DNA from: Mycocentrospora acerina
Taxonomy: Eukaryota > Ascomycota > Dothideomycetes > Pleosporales
Reading direction: 5' to 3'
DNA: 64,000 nucleotides
Assembly (NCBI GenBank): GCA_022701365.1
Contig: JAKUHH010000108.1
Location: 557,821-621,820, forward strand
Shown: piece after piece, positions 23,858-35,495 of the stretch
Layout: every line of letters starts with the position of its first letter
How positions within the stretch are numbered: position 1 is the stretch's first letter
The notes under the pieces: model-generated
Seen by the model: only the letters and a program-made list of their open reading frames with translations
Database searches by the model: none
Told to the model about the DNA's origin: nothing
Program-made: the position numbers and the translations under genes

Positions 23858-26206
23858 TTACGCGCCCGTAGTGAAAATCGCCACCGTCGCGCAAAAGTTG
23901 GACCGATTGTCCGCGTCCTTGAGCAGACCCTGACCACCCGACGTAACCATGTTGACCGAGGCCTTTGTCGACAAGCCAAACCAGTTGACGTTGGTCGAGT
24001 TCTCAATCTGATTAATGTGCTGCTGGCAGTCCTGCGTGTTGACGCACTCCTGCGCGTAGTTGTCGAAGAACGAGTACGTCCCCGCACCGTAGTTCCACAG
24101 GCTGGTGCTGTCCAGGACGCGCACCGCCCACGCCGACTTGCTCTCTGCCTGGCTGAAGTCCGGGTCAAAGTACTTTGGGTTGACGGTAAAGGGAACCGTG
24201 GCGGCGGGGTTGGGCTGGTAGTAGGGCGTCTCCGTTTGGATGGCGCCGTACCAAATGTCCTTTGCGCCTTGGAAGTGGTACTGCGACATTTGCGAGTGTT
24301 CGGATGCGGTGCCGACGAGCCAGACGGGGCCTTGGGATTCAACGAGCATGCCGCGGCCGTTGTAGATGTCGATTTGGCCTGCGCGCCCGTTCTGCTGGTC
24401 AAGCTCGTGGTCTGCGGTCCACAACCACACGTTTTCAAAGTAGCCGTTGGAGTTCTTGGTGATGTGGAGCTGCATGAAGGAGCCGATGCATTCGGGATTG
24501 GCGCCGTGGGTGGCGTTGGGGTTCTTTGCGCAGTTGGAGTACTGGAGCTTGGTGCCTTCGAAGCCGCCAACGCGGAAGTGGACGTCCCAAAGACCAGCTT
24601 TGCCGGCCTCGGCGTTGATGTTCCACTCCATGAGGATGCCTCCTGGGGCAGGACCCTGGGTGGAGATGATGGCATCGGACATTTCGAAAGATCCCTTGTC
24701 GCCCGTTTGCTTGCCGACACGGAAACCAGGCTGCGGGTCGTTCATGTTGGAGAAGAACTCGCCGGTGATGAAGAACATGGTGTAGATCTCACCAACAATC
24801 TTGATGTTCTTCTCGGCAGGAATCTCGACAGTCTTGGTGATCAAGTATGCACCGTGGTCAGCGTGGAGAATTTGACCATCCTGGAGACCATCGATAGCCG
24901 CCTGAATGGCCGCTGTGTCGTCCGTCTTTCCATCTCCAACAGCACCCTTACTCTTGAGGCTGACAAACTTGGACACATCAATGTTCTCATACTGGGGCTT
25001 GCTACGCTCAAACCAACCGTTATCACCAAGTAGGCTCGCAGGCTTTGTAGGCGCGTCGTTGACATTGCCTTGAACGCGACCCTGTGCCGAGCCCATAGCC
25101 ATAGCGTTACCCTGGGCCCATGTAGCAACCTTTGATCCGCCTGCAAGGATGACATTGCCACTGGCGTCTTGGATGGCCTTTTCAGATCCAGTGAAGTCGA
25201 CATTGTCTAGAATGAGGGTACCACCGGTTACGGGGATGCTGTTCTCAGAGAATGAGGAGTTTACGCCGACTGGAGTGTTGACAAACTTGCTGTCAAGCAT
25301 GATGACGGAGCCGACAGTCTGGTTGGAAGGGCTGTTGGCCATGTCGAGACCGACCTTGCAGTTGTTGACAAAGATACTCTTCAGAGTCCATAGCCAGTTC
25401 CAGTTCATGTAGATGGCGGTGCCACAATCGTTGAAAGTCATGTTGCGGGTTGTAAACTGCTGGGAACCGAGGAAGGCACCAATAGCACCGCCGTTGAAGA
25501 TAAGATCGCTCATGAAACCACCGGAGCCATTATCTTGGAAAATGCCCTTCTGCTCGGCACCTGCATCGCCCTTGGCCATCTCAAAGCGAATGTTCTGGAG
25601 ACTGGTGGCTTGAGAAACCTGCCAGTGGATACCAGCTGCTGCCTTTGCGGCAGAGATGTCGATGACGAAATTGCGGATCTGACGGTAGAAGTTGTTTTGG
25701 TTGGTGTACCAGTTGGCTCCGTTGCCTCCTGGAATGTACGGGTCGGCATCGATCAAACCCATACCTTCAAAGTTGGCTGTTGCTTTGAGAACAGGAAGGT
25801 TGAGTGCGTCGCCCACAAATTGCGTGTAATAGTACTGGATGATGGGCTTGCTAATCAAATAAGTTCCAGCGGGGAAGTAGACGATGGCTGGGGTCGTAGT
25901 GGTCGAGTCGCAGCCTTGGCCACAACGATTGCCCTCGGCAATGATCTGGTTGATGATGTCTGTGTCATCGTCTACGCCGTTTCCTTTGGCACCAAGCTCC
26001 TTGACATTGCGGAAAACTTTGTAGGTTTCTTTGTTAGGGTTGAAGGGAGCTTGGCCCTGGCGTTGGATGCTGGAAAACCAGTAGCTGGATGCACCGGCCT
26101 GTGGTGTCTCTACAGGTGCCTGTGCAATGGGTGCTGCAGTCGATGAAGTGGCGGAGAGGAGGACGCGCAGCGTCAAGAGGAGCGCACCAGCGCTGAAAGC
26201 TACCAT
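23858..26206 (-). CDS. GH55 exo-beta-1,3-glucanase
   Basis: Secreted or wall-associated glucan 1,3-beta-glucosidase acting on beta-1,3-glucan (cell-wall turnover or beta-glucan feeding). Single exon, 782 aa from the ATG at 26206; the open frame runs further upstream but without another ATG. Residues 1-25 (MVAFSAGALLLTLRVLLSAT) form a hydrophobic signal sequence. GH55 enzymes consist of two right-handed beta-helix halves, and both starting blocks are visible: NVKELGAKGNGVDDDTD at about residue 67 and VSLKSKGAVGDGKTDDTAAI in the second half. Other landmarks are YFPAGTYLISKPI, GANWYTNQNNFYRQIRNFVI and the C-terminal NWFGLSTKASVNM. Length and two-domain layout match the family. The lack of introns contrasts with its neighbours. 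Confidence 0.95.
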   Translation of the reverse strand: MVAFSAGALLLTLRVLLSATSSTAAPIAQAPVETPQAGASSYWFSSIQRQGQAPFNPNKETYKVFRNVKELGAKGNGVDDDTDIINQIIAEGNRCGQGCDSTTTTPAIVYFPAGTYLISKPIIQYYYTQFVGDALNLPVLKATANFEGMGLIDADPYIPGGNGANWYTNQNNFYRQIRNFVIDISAAKAAAGIHWQVSQATSLQNIRFEMAKGDAGAEQKGIFQDNGSGGFMSDLIFNGGAIGAFLGSQQFTTRNMTFNDCGTAIYMNWNWLWTLKSIFVNNCKVGLDMANSPSNQTVGSVIMLDSKFVNTPVGVNSSFSENSIPVTGGTLILDNVDFTGSEKAIQDASGNVILAGGSKVATWAQGNAMAMGSAQGRVQGNVNDAPTKPASLLGDNGWFERSKPQYENIDVSKFVSLKSKGAVGDGKTDDTAAIQAAIDGLQDGQILHADHGAYLITKTVEIPAEKNIKIVGEIYTMFFITGEFFSNMNDPQPGFRVGKQTGDKGSFEMSDAIISTQGPAPGGILMEWNINAEAGKAGLWDVHFRVGGFEGTKLQYSNCAKNPNATHGANPECIGSFMQLHITKNSNGYFENVWLWTADHELDQQNGRAGQIDIYNGRGMLVESQGPVWLVGTASEHSQMSQYHFQGAKDIWYGAIQTETPYYQPNPAATVPFTVNPKYFDPDFSQAESKSAWAVRVLDSTSLWNYGAGTYSFFDNYAQECVNTQDCQQHINQIENSTNVNWFGLSTKASVNMVTSGGQGLLKDADNRSNFCATVAIFTTGA

Positions 26207-27991
26207 GATGGCAGTCCGAGTGTTGAAATTTAATTTTTTGAAAAATGCAACAAGAGATCGTTGCTGCAAATGGGTTCGTCAGTTGACCGGCAAGTGACTT
26301 TCTGCGTGTTCTTATTTATATGAAATCCTAGCAATGAGAGTGGTTGGATGTCAAGTGAGTGTAGGCTGCTCGGCAGCTAACAGTGTGAAAAGAAAAGAAA
26401 AAAATGTGAAGGTTGGTCGGAAAGTAAAGAATGACGACGGACAATGAAGAAGCAAAGCACCACAATAGTAATGTGAACCAACAGAACAGACCGAACCTGC
26501 GTGAAGAAGAAGACCGATCATGGGGCCGGCATTGTATTAAGTAGGCACAATAAAGTGAAGGGAACTTACAGCAGAAACGTCTCGCCAATCACGATGTTCG
26601 ATACTCCGTGTTTCAAGTTTTGAATTGCTAGGCCGCTCTCTTCGCTGTGCTGTGCTGGCCTTGCCCCCAGCCCCAGATAGTAGCTTTATATCCACTTCTT
26701 CACCGTCACACCAGCGATCTCTTGCGATCTCTTCATCATGTCTAGTCGTTGTCTCAAAATCAGACAACAAGCCAGCACTCTCTTCTGCATCGTGAGCCGG
26801 CCGTGTGGTGGCCAAATTTGTCCACATCCCTGGTCTGCAGGCGGCGCCGAGAAAGGGGACCTGGAATGCAACCTGGAATGCAACCTGGATTTCTTCGTGC
26901 GCACCAGCGAGATTACACAGGATTGCTGCTAGCAGGGGAGAGCAGGTTTTTCTGGGGTGTTGATTGCCTTGCGCGCGTGAAACAGTAGAGCTTCGTGGAC
27001 CAGTAGGTGAGTGTTGGTGTAAGGAGGTTGGGGTGCTTGTGCCTGGATCGACCGGGATTTCGTTGGCCGACGCCACAAGCGAATGATGTCCGTGTTTCAG
27101 GGTCGTGTTTTGAGCCCCATCCCCCAGATGAGTCTACAGGTCCTGAGTGGCTGCACCCAAGATAGGCATTTTACCAGCGCTTCACGGCAACCTGCTGCGC
27201 GAGCGCCAACACCTAACGTGACGCGACGGGCCGGTAGAAGATCGTGCGAGGATACGCTGCGCCTCACCATCAAGCTCGGTAAGTACAAGAGTCATCCAGC
27301 AGCCACTTCTTCGGTCACATTGCTTGTTATCCACTGCGCGAGTCCTAGCCTTCACAAAAGGCCGCGTCATGTAGAGAACGTCACCCCGCTACCTGACAAG
27401 GGCGTTCAAGCCTCCGAGAGCCCTGTATCTTTCAGGTATGTGAAGTTGATAGCAAGCAAATAATGCTAGCTGGAATGCAGAAGCGCCCTCTTGAGCTTCT
27501 TCTTTCATAAGATTGAAGGCTGCGTTTCGTGTGCGAACCAGTGCCTGAGGACCACAAGTCAAAGACGGAATTCGTTTCACGTGGCGGAGTTGTGAATGTG
27601 TTAAAGCGCTCAATTTTTCATATGCCATCCCCGATATTAGCAAGGGCATGGTTTGTTTCTTGAGTGAGATTATTTGAAGGAGGCGCATAAGTCCTTGTTC
27701 TTAACATGCTGTATATCACAAGCATGTCCAATAGCGACTCAAACGAGTAGTCAATTCCTGGATGAATTTCTCAATGATCTACCTGAAGTTCATAATGGGG
27801 TTCCTAATGGGACTTTGGCAAATGAACTCACCAAACGGGAACATGGTGAGACTGCCAAATGCCTCAAAAAAATCCCCACCGTGCCGTTCTTGTGAAACAA
27901 ACACATCTCCTTTGGTGGCGAATCGGCTCCTCGGAGTGTGCACCATCAAAATTGAGAGTATGGCAAAACCATGCATGTGCATTCCTATTCC
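26207..27991. other. intergenic upstream of GH55 and downstream of aminotransferase
   Basis: A 1.8 kb spacer with no supportable gene. It holds the GH55 promoter and leader; a TATA-like ttatttata lies near 26309-26318 upstream of the GH55 start. A perfect short tandem duplication (tggaatgcaacc twice) lies near 26862-26886. ORFs on both strands are unrelated to known families. Confidence 0.5.
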
Positions 27992-30013
27992 TTACCAGAA
28001 TTTGTTTGCGTCCTGCGAAGACTTTGCATTTTTAGCTGCGATACTTCCAGCCTTGTCATCACGCTTGGTATCATCATTCAGCATTCTTTGAATGACCTGA
28101 GCAAGACGCTCGATGCCCTCGGCAAGCACGTTTTCATCCTCCCACTGCAATAGTGTCAGCGAAACAGTGCGAATTGGACCAGGGGTCATACTGCAAAGCA
28201 TATTCTGATGTCGTTGCCGAAGGATGTGCCTGGACCCTTAGTATCGCCAGGAACCTGTATCTGTAAGCCACGTACATCAGTCTTTAGCGATCAAGAGTAC
28301 CTCAAATATACTGCCCTGTGGATTAATCATTGTTAGCCAACACCCACGACTAGGAACTTGGACCGAACACGCGGTTTGTACTCACATGTGCCACCACAAC
28401 ATTCTCCTCGTCTTTCGCTCGTTGTACAAAATCTACGCCATCCAAAGCATGGGGTAGACTAAGCCAGATAAAATAGCCTCCCACAATCTCGCGATCTGTC
28501 TGGGGAAGGCGGACGCCAAGCGGCGTCAGGTGTGTATTAATCGCCTCCACCATCCGGCGATACCGCGCGCCATATATTGGTTGGAGTTGCTCGAATACGT
28601 AACGCTGTAGTTCGCCTGTTTCCAGTGTCTCGGCCACAAAGCAAGCTGTCAGCTGGCTAGGAGCACCACCTGAACGAGTTGAACCACTTCACTGATATTA
28701 GCTATTTTCCTGGGATGAGGTGTAATTGTATCACCATCGCCACAGTCGGCGAGACTCGTTTGGGTGGTTCAGATTTCGCTCGCATGTGAAATCTACCATG
28801 CCTCACACACCAAATGTTGGAGAGCCTACGGCGGCCGCAATGCAAGATAGAAAAAAGAGATAGTGCTTACGTCTGCGACACGCCATGCGCTAGTTTCGCC
28901 GTTCCTTCACACCACCCTGTTCTAAGGCCAGGACCACAGATTTTTGAGAAGCTGCCATTAGAGGCAGAGTTTCCGAAGCCATCAGCACCATCTCGCTCGG
29001 CACCGCCGTCGAGGTATCGATCAATGTCCACAATCCGAGGCAGTGTCGCTCTTTCCACAGAAAATGTCTTGGTCGTGAGGCTAGATGGCCATTGAAGAAA
29101 ATCGTAGACATCATCGCTGATAATGAGAGCGTCGTACTCTCTGGCCAAACGTATGAGTTGTTCTCTTCTATTCAAGCTCATAGTCCTGGAAGATGGGTTT
29201 GAGAATGTCGGGACAGCATAGATGATGTGCTTGAATATCTTTTTGTCTGGTCCCGAACGCTTGAGGGGCTAACTATTGTGTCAGTAAGTGGTCAAGTAGA
29301 TGAAAGAGTTCCAGACTGAACCGACAGAATATTTGATCTTATGGCGCAGGTTCATAAATTTATTGCGCGTCAAAATTCTTTCTAACTTACCGGTTCGTCA
29401 TTCCCATCGCTTTTCGCCTTGTCCTCGCTCTTTTTGATTTCTTTTTTCAGGAAGTCAATATCTACACCCTCGTCGTCTTCTGGTACAGCCCGAAGTCGGG
29501 TATGGAAGCCTGCATCTTCAAAAATACCAAACGATAGCATGTAAGCAGGGCTTACTATCCATATGTTTCTAGTGTATATTGGGTCTGAAAAAACCTGAAG
29601 AAGACAAGCCAAGTTCTGCGACGCCCCTCCGGTAATACAGATACGCTCTTGGGGTATTAGGTCAACAGGTTGATAGAATTTGGTCAGCCAGGATGCAACA
29701 TTCTGACGCAGCCGTGGATCTCCACCATCGGGCCCATAGCACAATGCCGGGTAGGCGTTTGTTTTGTTTTGTAGCACATTATGAGTAGCTTTATCAAGCA
29801 GTTGCAAGGGAAGCAGAGAAAGGTTTGGCCAACTACGTACAGTCAGCAATTAACCAAGTCCCTCATGTCATAGCGCAGTGGACCGCGTCATGTCCCAGAA
29901 CGCCGGCGAAATTTTTGAAGATTACGTGGAGAGAAGTTGACGTGCCCTTTCAGAAGATTGATTAGCTTTTTCGAGCTAGTCGCAGATCCTACTACATCCG
30001 AGAAGGCGCCCAT
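27992..30013 (-). CDS. PLP-dependent aminotransferase, class I/II (YER152C/2-aminoadipate transaminase-like)
   Basis: Fold-type I aminotransferase resembling yeast YER152C and the LysN/2-aminoadipate transaminase group; the amino donor is unknown. Seven exons (30013-29946, 29832-29391, 29268-28871, 28686-28386, 28315-28301, 28254-28192, 28144-27992) join in frame to 479 aa. Motifs are KLINLLKGWPN at the N-terminus (formed across intron 1), YGPDGGDPRLRQN, CITGGASQNLACLLQVFSD, the PLP-ring aspartate/tyrosine in ISDDVYDFL (about residue 223-225), and NGSFSKICGPGLRTGW with the Schiff-base lysine near residue 279. TGSTRSGGAPSQLTACF is another landmark. Oddities: intron 1 needs a GC donor (AAAGG|gcacgt), exon 5 is only 15 nt, and its downstream intron has tandem acceptors 6 nt apart. 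One intron is 183 nt. The gene could be starting to decay, but no stop or frameshift is forced by the sequence. Confidence 0.87.
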
Positions 30014-31048
30014 TGTGCCTGATGTCCCCTTTTCTTTGCGTTAGTCCTGATTTATTGGGGTCACTCGAGCGTGGAGTGCCGTACTTGTGTATGTTGGGGA
30101 ACGCGTTAGCCGTTGAATACGAGAGGCGCAGGAGAGTGGAAAGGTGGAAGGTTCAGCTTGTATCAGACGTGAACTACTCGAGAATGTGTAAGCACCAGAG
30201 CCCGACTTCTTGCTTGTTCAAGATGGTAACCTGTCTGTATCATGTTGAAGAAAGAACAGCATTATAGTTGCATGTGTTTGACAGGCGATCATCGGAGGCT
30301 AGCTAGTGTACGTCATCTTCGCTTACGACGACACGCCCTTTGCTTGTTCAATGGTCTGTTTCCTATAATAAGAACAGTCGCACCAGCAATTCAGCCTGCT
30401 GCTCGCACGAAAAAGTATTGAGGGTCGGATTGCCAATACTAACCATGACAAGGAAGTTGCCAATACTGACAGTCGGCTGTATTGTTGTTTTCTGAAACGG
30501 AGCGGATACTGCGGCATGACTGTGCTTTGGAATTGTAGTGGACCCTGTTTTCAGGGAGGCTCAGGTCCCAGAATCAATCTTGCAGCCCGCATTCGGGAGG
30601 AGACTCGAGATGCAGACGAGGGGCTGACGGCCAGGTTGGGCGTGCAGTCTAAATCAATGCGGCCAGCTGCGCCTTGAGGCCAATGAAGAGCGACATGCAG
30701 ACATGCTCGTGGCAAGGATGCGGTTTCGTCATCGGCCATTCCTTCCACAGTACTAGCATGGCTGGCCTTTCTCTCGCCTGCCCGCAACACCGCCCGGATC
30801 TGAGATGGCTTGTACAGATCATTAATAGATCCCTAGCCCTGCTCTGGGTTTGCACCTCGCTGTCCCCGAGTACATGTTTCCGCTGCATCCCTACCTACGT
30901 GGTGCTTTGTCCGCTGCTCCGCCTCGTTTCATAGACCACATGCTGCGCAGCGCATCAGCGTAGAATTTCCTCTCCCTCGACTGAACGGCCGACCCATTGC
31001 CCCCGACCGCCTGCTCTGTACAACAGCTACCGCTGGCACCTGCTCAGT
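30014..31048. other. divergent intergenic region
   Basis: About 1 kb between the divergent aminotransferase (minus) and a conserved fungal gene (plus). It holds both promoters. Small ORFs on both strands are not protein-like. No specific site recognised. Confidence 0.5.
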
Positions 31049-33704
31049 ATGGGCGACAAGAAGAGATCCATGAACCGGCTGTCGAGCCTCTTCTCCAAGC
31101 CCCCGCCAGACACGGTCGAAAACGGCTCCGTCAAGGGCCCGTCTGCAGGCTCAGAGTCGAGCAGTCGCCTCACCAAAGTGCGCCATCGCCTCTCGTCGGC
31201 AACTCACCTGGCACCCGAATACCCTCCACCGCCGCCGCCGCGCAAAGCGTCGTCGCTGCAGCCCACCATCCAGCCGGTTGAAGCGCCCACCGCCTTTGAG
31301 CCCCTCGAGCCCCCTGCGTTTCTAGGCTTTGAGGCGTCCTCGCGCGGCTCGTCACCTAGCAACAGCCGTCCTGGAAGTCGGTCAGGAACACCAAATCAAG
31401 ATGCACCGCCCGAGATTGTATCGAAGAAGCTGCGGCGGAAGAGCAGGTTGTTTGGTGGCAGCATTGGCGGCGATGAGCCTGTGGCTGGCGCGTCGGCGGG
31501 GGAAAGCCCGCTCGCGTGGATTATTGGGCACAAGGGGAAGGTGGCGTACAACTTGGCGATGCTGCTGAATGGCGAGATGGTGGGTTGCTGGATTCTGGCA
31601 TGGCGAGAGACGGGCTGGCTGACACGTGCGTGCACAGGTAACAGAACTCTGGGATGATACAGGTGACACCTTCATCTACCTCTTTCCCAGGACGTCAGGC
31701 AAGGGCCCTTCCTTCCGCATCGACTCCTCCGTCTACGCCGCGTCGCCGCGTCTGACACAGCTCCTGCACGGCAGTTTGTACAGCGACGCGGGTGCCGAGT
31801 TCCCAGACCAAACGACGCCGCCCTTGCCAACTGATGCGGGAGACCCCTCACGGCCTGTGTCTCCCGACCAGAGCCAGGCAGAGGGTTCAGATGCGTCTAA
31901 AGGCTCGAGGGCGCTCAGCGACGCGACCGACGACGACCATACGGAGAGACACATGTACATGCCCATCGCCTTGAGTTCAGATGCTGCTGCTACTCCAAAG
32001 GATGCGCGGCTGAACTCAAAGGACATCGACACCCTGGTGACATACCGCAATTTCTTCGCCTTCTTGATTGGCCAGTCTCTCCTGGCGACAGAGCGACACC
32101 CGGATATGTTTGGTGTGTTTCTACGCGTTGCAGACATACTGCAGCACTATGGCTTCTCCAATCTCGATGGATCTACCTACGGCGAAGTGGCTGCCTCGAG
32201 CTTTGACAGCTACGTCGACGAGCTGAATCTGGCAGACATTCGACAGAGTCGCGAAAAGACCATCGAAGCTATTGTGCTTGGCGAGAGGATGCGCTCCATG
32301 TCGCTCTTCACCGAAGGCTTCGTGCATGCTGCTGGAAAATATGATAGCATAAAGCAGCTACAATCCGCCAAATTTGAGATGATCACTCCAAAGACGGCAA
32401 CTCGCTTAGCAAGAGCAGCAATGGATTTGGACAACCGAGAAGCCATAATCAACACGAAGCTGACGGACTTTGAATTCCCTGCCATCTTCTCAGGGACCAT
32501 GAATAGTGCCATGGCAGATGAGGCAAAGGTCATCTCTTTCAAGAAGTGGAGATCTGCCTTTATGAACACGAGATCGTTCATTGTTGACTACTATAAATCC
32601 AAGTACGGGTCATGGCTTCCCAAAGCACGCTCAAAGAAGAACGACCTCACAACGAGTGGTTTGAACCGACTGGTTCTGCTGGACATTTATCGCGACCTCT
32701 CTAGTCTATACGATCTTCTTGTAGACCGCAGAAACCTGACAAACCGTACCGCGGATGGCTTTCTCTACGAGGATGAGGGAACAGACATTGAGTCCGTTGT
32801 GCACCGCGCCCTGCGCAAGGTCCTCAGCGAGTACGACCGTAGTACACCGCCTGTGCAACCGCCTGTTCCATTCGATCTGCCACTGTATCCTACGCTCAAG
32901 GGCATAAAGGCCAACTACCCTACTGGTGATGATAAGCAGGACGCCAAATCACGCAGCAAGAAGCTGAGCAAGGATGATGTCGTGAAGATGATAAAGCAGT
33001 CACACAATCTCGATGCAGAACAGCAAACACCCTTTTTGGAAGCGTTCCGGCATTTTGAGCACAAGCAGTCCTCGGGAGCGACAATGGACGAGCTTTGGGA
33101 ACTGCGAACCGGACAGTGGCTGTTCCTCTATGCTGTCATACAATCTCTGCCGATGCTGGTCATGGACGTCCCAGGCGTCCGCTTTACTGAAGGGGTAGAG
33201 TATTTCTTATGTGAAGTTCCCCGTAGCGGCATCCCATGGGCTCGCGAGGACACATCCCGCTCGCGAACATGGTTTGGCGTGGCAGGCGGAGCCCAAGTGG
33301 TCAGTCTACCTACCGATATTGTTGAGCACGGCGTGGAGGGTGTTTTCCGACGATCTCATTGCTGGAAGAGGGCGCAGCAATGGGCAGCCAATGACACATT
33401 TCTCAATGCAGCAATGCAAGAACTGAATGCGAGTGCGGCACCGCTTCCTCCGCCGCCAGGCACATTGGATCCTTCTTCGGCTCACGCTCTGGCACCGAGC
33501 GAAACACCAGATCGTCGGCGCGAGAGCGTTATGAATTTGGGACTCGAGGCTCTTCCGTTACCACCAGGCATTACGCCACCAACTGCCCATTCGCCTGTGA
33601 TAAGGCCCGCGTCGAGTAGCGATCCGTCACGGACGTTTGACGATATACTAGGGACGAGTGCTGCTCCGTCACCTTCGAAAAAGGATAAGAAGAAGAAAAA
33701 ATAG
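31049..33704 (+). CDS. conserved filamentous-fungal protein of unknown function (DUF8004-like)
   Basis: Two exons (31049-31579, 31638-33704; intron of 58 nt) give 865 aa. The first 150 residues are Ser/Pro-rich and likely disordered (MNRLSSLFSKPPP, PPPPPPRKAS, SRGSSPSNSRPGSRSGTP). A folded conserved region begins at about residue 160 (AWIIGHKGKVAYNLAMLLNG, then VTELWDDTGDTFIYLFP, GPSFRIDSSVYAASPRL) and continues to about residue 740 with ELWELRTGQWLFLYAVIQSL. I recall this layout from widespread filamentous-ascomycete proteins grouped under a domain of unknown function; the exact DUF number is from memory. The tail is Pro-rich and ends in a lysine run (KKDKKKKK). No catalytic motif, membrane segment or signal peptide is visible, so cytosolic location is inferred. 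Confidence 0.9.
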
Positions 33705-34144
33705 AAAGGGGGTGGATTGGATTGACGATACCAAGCAAGAGACCTACAAAGGGAGAGCTTTTAGTTTTTTTAATTCTGATTTGATCATGTTTTTGTCATC
33801 TGAGTATCAGCTCTTGGATTTACAGTATTGTTGGACGTTTGCATGCGTCTTGAGCCCAAAGTAGGAAAGAGGATGAAGTGTGGCTGCACGAGTAGAATAC
33901 CATTTTGTAGCGAAGCCCAAGTCCATATCAATCAACTAATCAATTTGATCTTATCGCGCTCGCTTTGAGTCGGCCCGAGCTTGCCCAGCACCAGCTCCGA
34001 CATCGTAGCCAAATGTTTACCTACTCAGACAAGCGCAATTTCGACGAGTCTAAGAAGCTTTTTGTGAGTTGGCAGCAAAGTTGAGCTCCGATTGAACCGA
34101 ACCCCACTCGCTGCCTTCTCGATTCTCTCGACTTTAGACGCAGA
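33705..34144. other. intergenic between conserved fungal gene and sideroflexin
   Basis: A 440-bp tandem spacer on the plus strand. It contains a T-rich segment near 33760-33800, likely 3' UTR, then the sideroflexin promoter. An out-of-frame ATG at 34013 opens a short upstream ORF before the chosen start. No other feature seen. Confidence 0.5.
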
Positions 34145-35495
34145 ATGACGACGTCACTTCCTGGAAATCGCGACCTGCCCGTTTCGCAGTACGATCTCAG
34201 TACGTACTGGGGTCGCGTGCAGCACTCGGCCAATATTGCAGACCCGAGGTGAGACAGCTGCGCAATGTAGTGTTTGCTGGCACAGGCTGGGTGGGTGTGG
34301 TGAGTACCACGACCCTGAGCTTTTCCTTCAAAAAGGCCTTTGGTCGTCTGTTTTCTCGCTGGCCAGCCCCCCCTCTCTCGGCCCAGAAACTTGTGGCTAA
34401 CAATGCGCGGTGCAGAACACTATTTACGTCCTCGGCAGGCCTTGAGCATGCGAAACAACTCGTCACTTCATACAGGATGGGGAAGATACGCGACATGACA
34501 CCAGAGCTATGGAGTGCAAAGAAGATTATCGATTCGACCATCCATCCAGGTACCTGCGGCCCACGTACCTAAGGAATTTGGACTTTAGCATGCTGATGGA
34601 CACAAGATACGGGAGAGCCAGTTTTCCTCCCCTTCCGCATGTCGAGCTTCGTCTTCTCGAATTTGGTCGTCACAGCTGGCATGCTCACACCAGGCCTCGG
34701 GGTACGCAGCATTGTCGCGACCTTGCAACAAAAAAAGTGCATGTGCTAAGAGATACAACAGACGGCGGGAACTCTTGGTTGGCAAATCACTAACCAGTCC
34801 CTCAACGTCGCCATTAACTTCTCTAATGCCAACAAGTCGACGCCGCTCTCGACCTCGACGATTGTCAAATCCTACTTTCTCGCCGTTAGTGCATCATGCG
34901 GTGTAGCCCTTGGTCTTAACGCTACTGTCTCCCGCATGAAGAGCCTCTCGCCCAATGCGAAGATGATTGCTGGTCGTCTCGTTCCCTTTGCCGCAGTGGC
35001 CAGCGCTGGTGTACTCAATGTATTTCTTATGCGCGGCGAGGAGATTAGGCAGGGCATCAATGTGTTCCCCGTGTTGACGGAGGAGGAGAAGAGCAAGGTG
35101 GAGACAGGAGAGCTGGAGGTTAAGCCCTTGGGCAAGAGCAGGAAGGCAGCCACACTGGCGGTGGGGGAGACGGCGCTGAGCCGAGTGTTGAACGCGACGC
35201 CAATCATGGTGCTTCCACCGCTTGTGCTCGTCAAGCTGCAGCAGACGGAGTGGCTCAAGCTGAGGCCGAGGATGGTGACGCCAATCAATTTGGGTGAGTC
35301 TGGTGGCTGGGCAAGGGCAAAGGGATGTTCGCTAATCACTTGACAGGACTCATTTTCGGTACATCAATCTTTGCGCTACCGCTTGCGCTCGCTGCATTCC
35401 CGCAGCGCCAGGCCGTCAATGTCAGCACATTGGAGCCTGAGTTCCAAGGGCGAGGTGGAGTGGGCGGCATGGTGGAATTCAATCGCGGTATCTGA
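34145..35495 (+). CDS. FSF1: sideroflexin (mitochondrial serine transporter family, Fsf1-like)
   Basis: Inner mitochondrial membrane carrier; human SFXN1 moves serine into mitochondria for one-carbon metabolism, and Fsf1 is the yeast member. Five exons (34145-34248, 34416-34549, 34607-34701, 34762-35293, 35347-35495) give 337 aa, the usual family size. Recognisable blocks are DLSTYWGRVQHSANIADPR at the N-terminus, ELWSAKKIIDSTIHPDTGEP, FRMSSFVFSNLVVTAGML, WQITNQSLNVAINFSNAN with the conserved asparagines, FAAVASAGVLNVFLMRGEEI and NATPIMVLPPLVL. The C-terminus ALPLALAAFPQRQAVNVSTL is also typical. About five hydrophobic segments can be seen. Intron 1 (167 nt) is longer than the other three (53-60 nt). 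Confidence 0.95.

Noticed and set aside
23804..25033. 409-codon plus-strand ORF
   Set aside because: Antisense to the GH55 gene; Val/Gly/Arg-rich text with no domain.
23858..26269. GH55 start at 26269
   Set aside because: The frame is open to there but that codon is TTG; the first ATG at 26206 begins directly at the hydrophobic signal sequence.
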